From Desulfovibrio legallii (GTDB lineage: Bacteria > Desulfobacterota > Desulfovibrionia > Desulfovibrionales > Desulfovibrionaceae): DNA of 64,000 nucleotides. Numbering within the stretch: the first letter of the stretch is position 1; each line of letters starts with the position of its first letter. The stretch covers positions 62,001-126,000 of the forward strand of contig NZ_FNBX01000001.1 of assembly GCF_900102485.1 (NCBI RefSeq), written 5' to 3'. The translations under genes were made by a program, and so were the position numbers. This document shows, piece after piece, positions 62,192 through 64,000 of the stretch. Under the pieces are notes generated by a model, which was not told the DNA's origin, did no database searches, and saw only the letters and a program-made list of their open reading frames with translations.

Positions 62192-62688
62192 AGCCCATCC
62201 CCCACGCCGGCGCGCTGCCCGGCGTCCATGCAGCCCTGCCGGAGCCCCTGCCCCGGCCGCCGCTGGGCTTTCCTCAGCGCCTGCTGGCCGCCCTTGCGCC
62301 CTGGCCGCCTGAGGCGCGCAACGCCCCCTGCAATCTGCCGCCGCCCGATTTGCGCGCCCGCGCCCCGCAGCCCGCGCCCCTGCTGCGCCTGGCCTACGGC
62401 CTCTGCTTTTTGCCGCCGGACGCGGGCGCGGCCCTGCTGCGCCTGAACCTGGAGGCGGCCCGGACCGTGCTGGCGGCGGACTTCCGGCCGCCAGAACGCA
62501 ACCTGGAATGGCCCGCCGCCCTGGGGGCCCGCTGCCTGCCCGGTCTGTGGCCCGCCGGCCCGGCCGCCGCCTTTCTGCGCCAGGGCGGCCTTGAGGGCCT
62601 GGCCGCCCGCGCCGACGCCCGCATCCTGGCGCGCCGCGCCTTGCTGGGCGGGGCCGCCGTGCTGCTGCGGCTGGAACGGCCTGCATAG
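62188..62688 (+). CDS. Small Pro/Ala-rich protein, unknown
   Basis: 166 residues from GTG 62188, which overlaps the HD gene stop (GTGA). Pro, Ala, Leu and Arg make up most of it; no motif or signal. Overlap and codon pattern suggest a real gene; low complexity leaves doubt. Confidence 0.55.
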   Translation: MKPIPHAGALPGVHAALPEPLPRPPLGFPQRLLAALAPWPPEARNAPCNLPPPDLRARAPQPAPLLRLAYGLCFLPPDAGAALLRLNLEAARTVLAADFRPPERNLEWPAALGARCLPGLWPAGPAAAFLRQGGLEGLAARADARILARRALLGGAAVLLRLERPA

Positions 62689-62718
62689 CCGGGGCGCAGT
62701 GCGGGGGCAGGCCGCGCC

Positions 62719-62747
62719 TTGAGGGCCGCCGCGCCTTCTGCTATCCT
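62719..62747 (+). promoter_or_regulatory. dnaE promoter
   Basis: TTGAGG (62719-62724), 17 bases, TATCCT (62742-62747), 75 bases before the start codon. Confidence 0.6.
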
Positions 62748-62822
62748 TACCGCTGTTCATATCCTGCCGTGCGCGGGCGCGCCCCGCGTCGCTTTTGTTC
62801 CCGCCTTTTTCCGGAGTTTTTC

Positions 62823-64000
62823 ATGGCCGACTTTGTCCATCTGCACTGTCACACGGAATACAGCCTGCTGGACGGCGCCATCCGCATCAAGGATCTCTGC
62901 GCCCGCGCCAAAGATTACGGCATGCCCGCCTGCGCCGTCACCGACCACGGCAACCTCTTCGGCGCGGCCTATTTTTACCGGACCTGCAAAGATTTCGGCA
63001 TCAAGCCCATCGTGGGCTGCGAGGTCTACGTCTGCCGCGACCACACGGACAAAAGCCCGGATTCCCCTCTTGCCCGCACCCGCCACCACCTTATCCTTCT
63101 GGCCCAGAATACCGCGGGCTACCACAATCTGGTCAAGCTGGTCAGCGCGGGCTACCTGGAGGGCTTCTACTACAAGCCCCGAGTGGACAAGGCCCAGCTG
63201 CGCAAGCATTCCGAGGGGCTGATCTGCCTTTCGGCCTGCATTGCCGGAGAAATTCCCCGCGCCGTCATCAAAGACAACGACATGGACAAGGCCCTGCGCC
63301 TGACGCGGGAATATGCGGACATCTTTCCCGGCCGGTTTTATCTGGAGCTCCAGTCCAACGGGCTCAAGGAGCAGGAGGTGGCCAACACGGCCCTCATGGA
63401 GCTGGCCGAAACCACAGGCCTGCCCCTGGTGGCCACCAACGACTGCCACTACCTTAACGCCGACGACGCCGAAGCCCATGAGGTGCTGCTCTGCATCCAG
63501 ACCCAGACCACCATGGACGACCCCAACCGCATGCGCTTCGGCACCCACGAGCTGTACTACAAGTCCGTGGAGGAGATGGAAAAGCCCTTTGCCCATGTGC
63601 CCGAAGCCCTGGCCAACACCCTGCGCATTGCCGAGCAATGCACGGTGGAGATGGACTTCGGCCACCACTATTTTCCGGTCTACGCCCTGCCCGAAGGGGC
63701 CAGTCTGGAATCCGAATTCCGCCGCCTGGCTGAAGAAGGGCTGGAGCGCCGCCTGGAAAAGCACCCCGACCGCGAACGCATCGACCCCCAGGCCTACCGC
63801 GAGCGCCTGCAATACGAGCTCAAGGTCATCTGCGAAATGGGCTTCCCCGGCTACTTTCTGATCGTGCAGGAATTCATCAACTGGGCGAAAAACCACCACA
63901 TTCCCGTGGGGCCGGGGCGCGGCTCCGCCGCCGGTTCCCTGGTGGCCTGGGCCCTGCGCATCACCAACCTGGATCCCCTGCCCTACAATCTGCTCTTTGA
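62823..64000 (+). CDS. dnaE: DnaE, DNA polymerase III alpha subunit (5' part)
   Basis: First 392 residues of a protein normally about 1150. N-terminal PHP domain [17 protein letters not shown] (4-20), [55 protein letters not shown], and the start of the palm region [36 protein letters not shown]. Replicative polymerase. ATG 62823 follows CGGAG by 9 bases. Runs off the window. Confidence 0.98.
   Translation, partial: MADFVHLHCHTEYSLLDGAIRIKDLCARAKDYGMPACAVTDHGNLFGAAYFYRTCKDFGIKPIVGCEVYVCRDHTDKSPDSPLARTRHHLILLAQNTAGYHNLVKLVSAGYLEGFYYKPRVDKAQLRKHSEGLICLSACIAGEIPRAVIKDNDMDKALRLTREYADIFPGRFYLELQSNGLKEQEVANTALMELAETTGLPLVATNDCHYLNADDAEAHEVLLCIQTQTTMDDPNRMRFGTHELYYKSVEEMEKPFAHVPEALANTLRIAEQCTVEMDFGHHYFPVYALPEGASLESEFRRLAEEGLERRLEKHPDRERIDPQAYRERLQYELKVICEMGFPGYFLIVQEFINWAKNHHIPVGPGRGSAAGSLVAWALRITNLDPLPYNLLF

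Overview
The window is GC-rich DNA from a strictly anaerobic, sulfate-reducer-like bacterium of the Desulfovibrio group. Three things suggest this: an Rnf complex operon headed by a decaheme cytochrome c, family II inorganic pyrophosphatase, and general protein similarity. This is recognition from memory, not a database result. Nearly all DNA is chromosomal housekeeping or cell-envelope genes. No tRNA, rRNA or CRISPR array was seen. The DNA is cut by an 838-bp dead IS5-type element and by several families of intergenic repeats.

Layout. 2-478: end of gatA and its terminator. 709-7719 (minus): decaheme cytochrome-rnfC-D-G-E-A-B-apbE. 8087-8924: decayed IS. 9080-11302 (minus): zinc-ribbon/Yip1 membrane protein, a small protein and a lipoprotein. 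11417-12818: promoter, a yybP-ykoY-type (Mn2+) riboswitch and a CaCA-type cation exchanger. 12928-16941: secreted DUF3298-like protein and a 1039-residue PHP-like/membrane protein of unknown role. 17202-19174: groES-groEL. 19537-21046: rhodanese membrane protein and metallo-beta-lactamase-fold protein, a likely persulfide pair. 21254-22357: Old Yellow Enzyme. 22583-23853 (minus): small unknown gene and grpE. 24014-29275: tightly packed yicC-remA-gmk-pyrF-TPR-recJ. 29497-31539 (minus): chemoreceptor with a sigma-28 promoter. 32200-35498 (minus): small unknown gene, secreted nuclease-like protein and feoB. 35982-38495 (minus): degenerate GGDEF/TPR protein. 38639-40748: glyoxalase-II-like, flavodoxin-like and comF genes. 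40935-42747: DUF4198 protein and molybdopterin-binding Mop protein. 43007-43924 (minus): ppaC. 44111-47911 (minus): xer recombinase, dprA and ybgF-like lipoprotein. 48101-49140: 15-codon leader ORF and membrane protein. 49265-51777 (minus): two glycosyltransferases. 52197-57883 (minus): DUF488, HAD phosphatase, polysaccharide deacetylase, DUF4139 protein and ettA. 58102-62688: ridA, methyltransferase, unknown, pgl, HD protein and unknown. 62823-64000: start of dnaE.

The most striking non-coding signal is a ~130-150 bp multi-hairpin repeat present four times (568, 8935, 31677, 42760), with a fifth, single-hairpin fragment at 29472. It looks like a MITE or complex REP family. Two copies begin exactly on a stop codon, and one lies inside the chemoreceptor leader. 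Promoters in this genome are consistently TTGnnn, 16-18 bp, TAnnnT, so several could be placed by eye.

The Rnf operon is unusual as read. RnfC shows its two 4Fe-4S motifs but not the glycine-rich nucleotide/FMN motif. RnfD does not show the usual flavinylation motif. The decaheme cytochrome encoded just upstream offers an alternative electron entry or exit on the periplasmic side.
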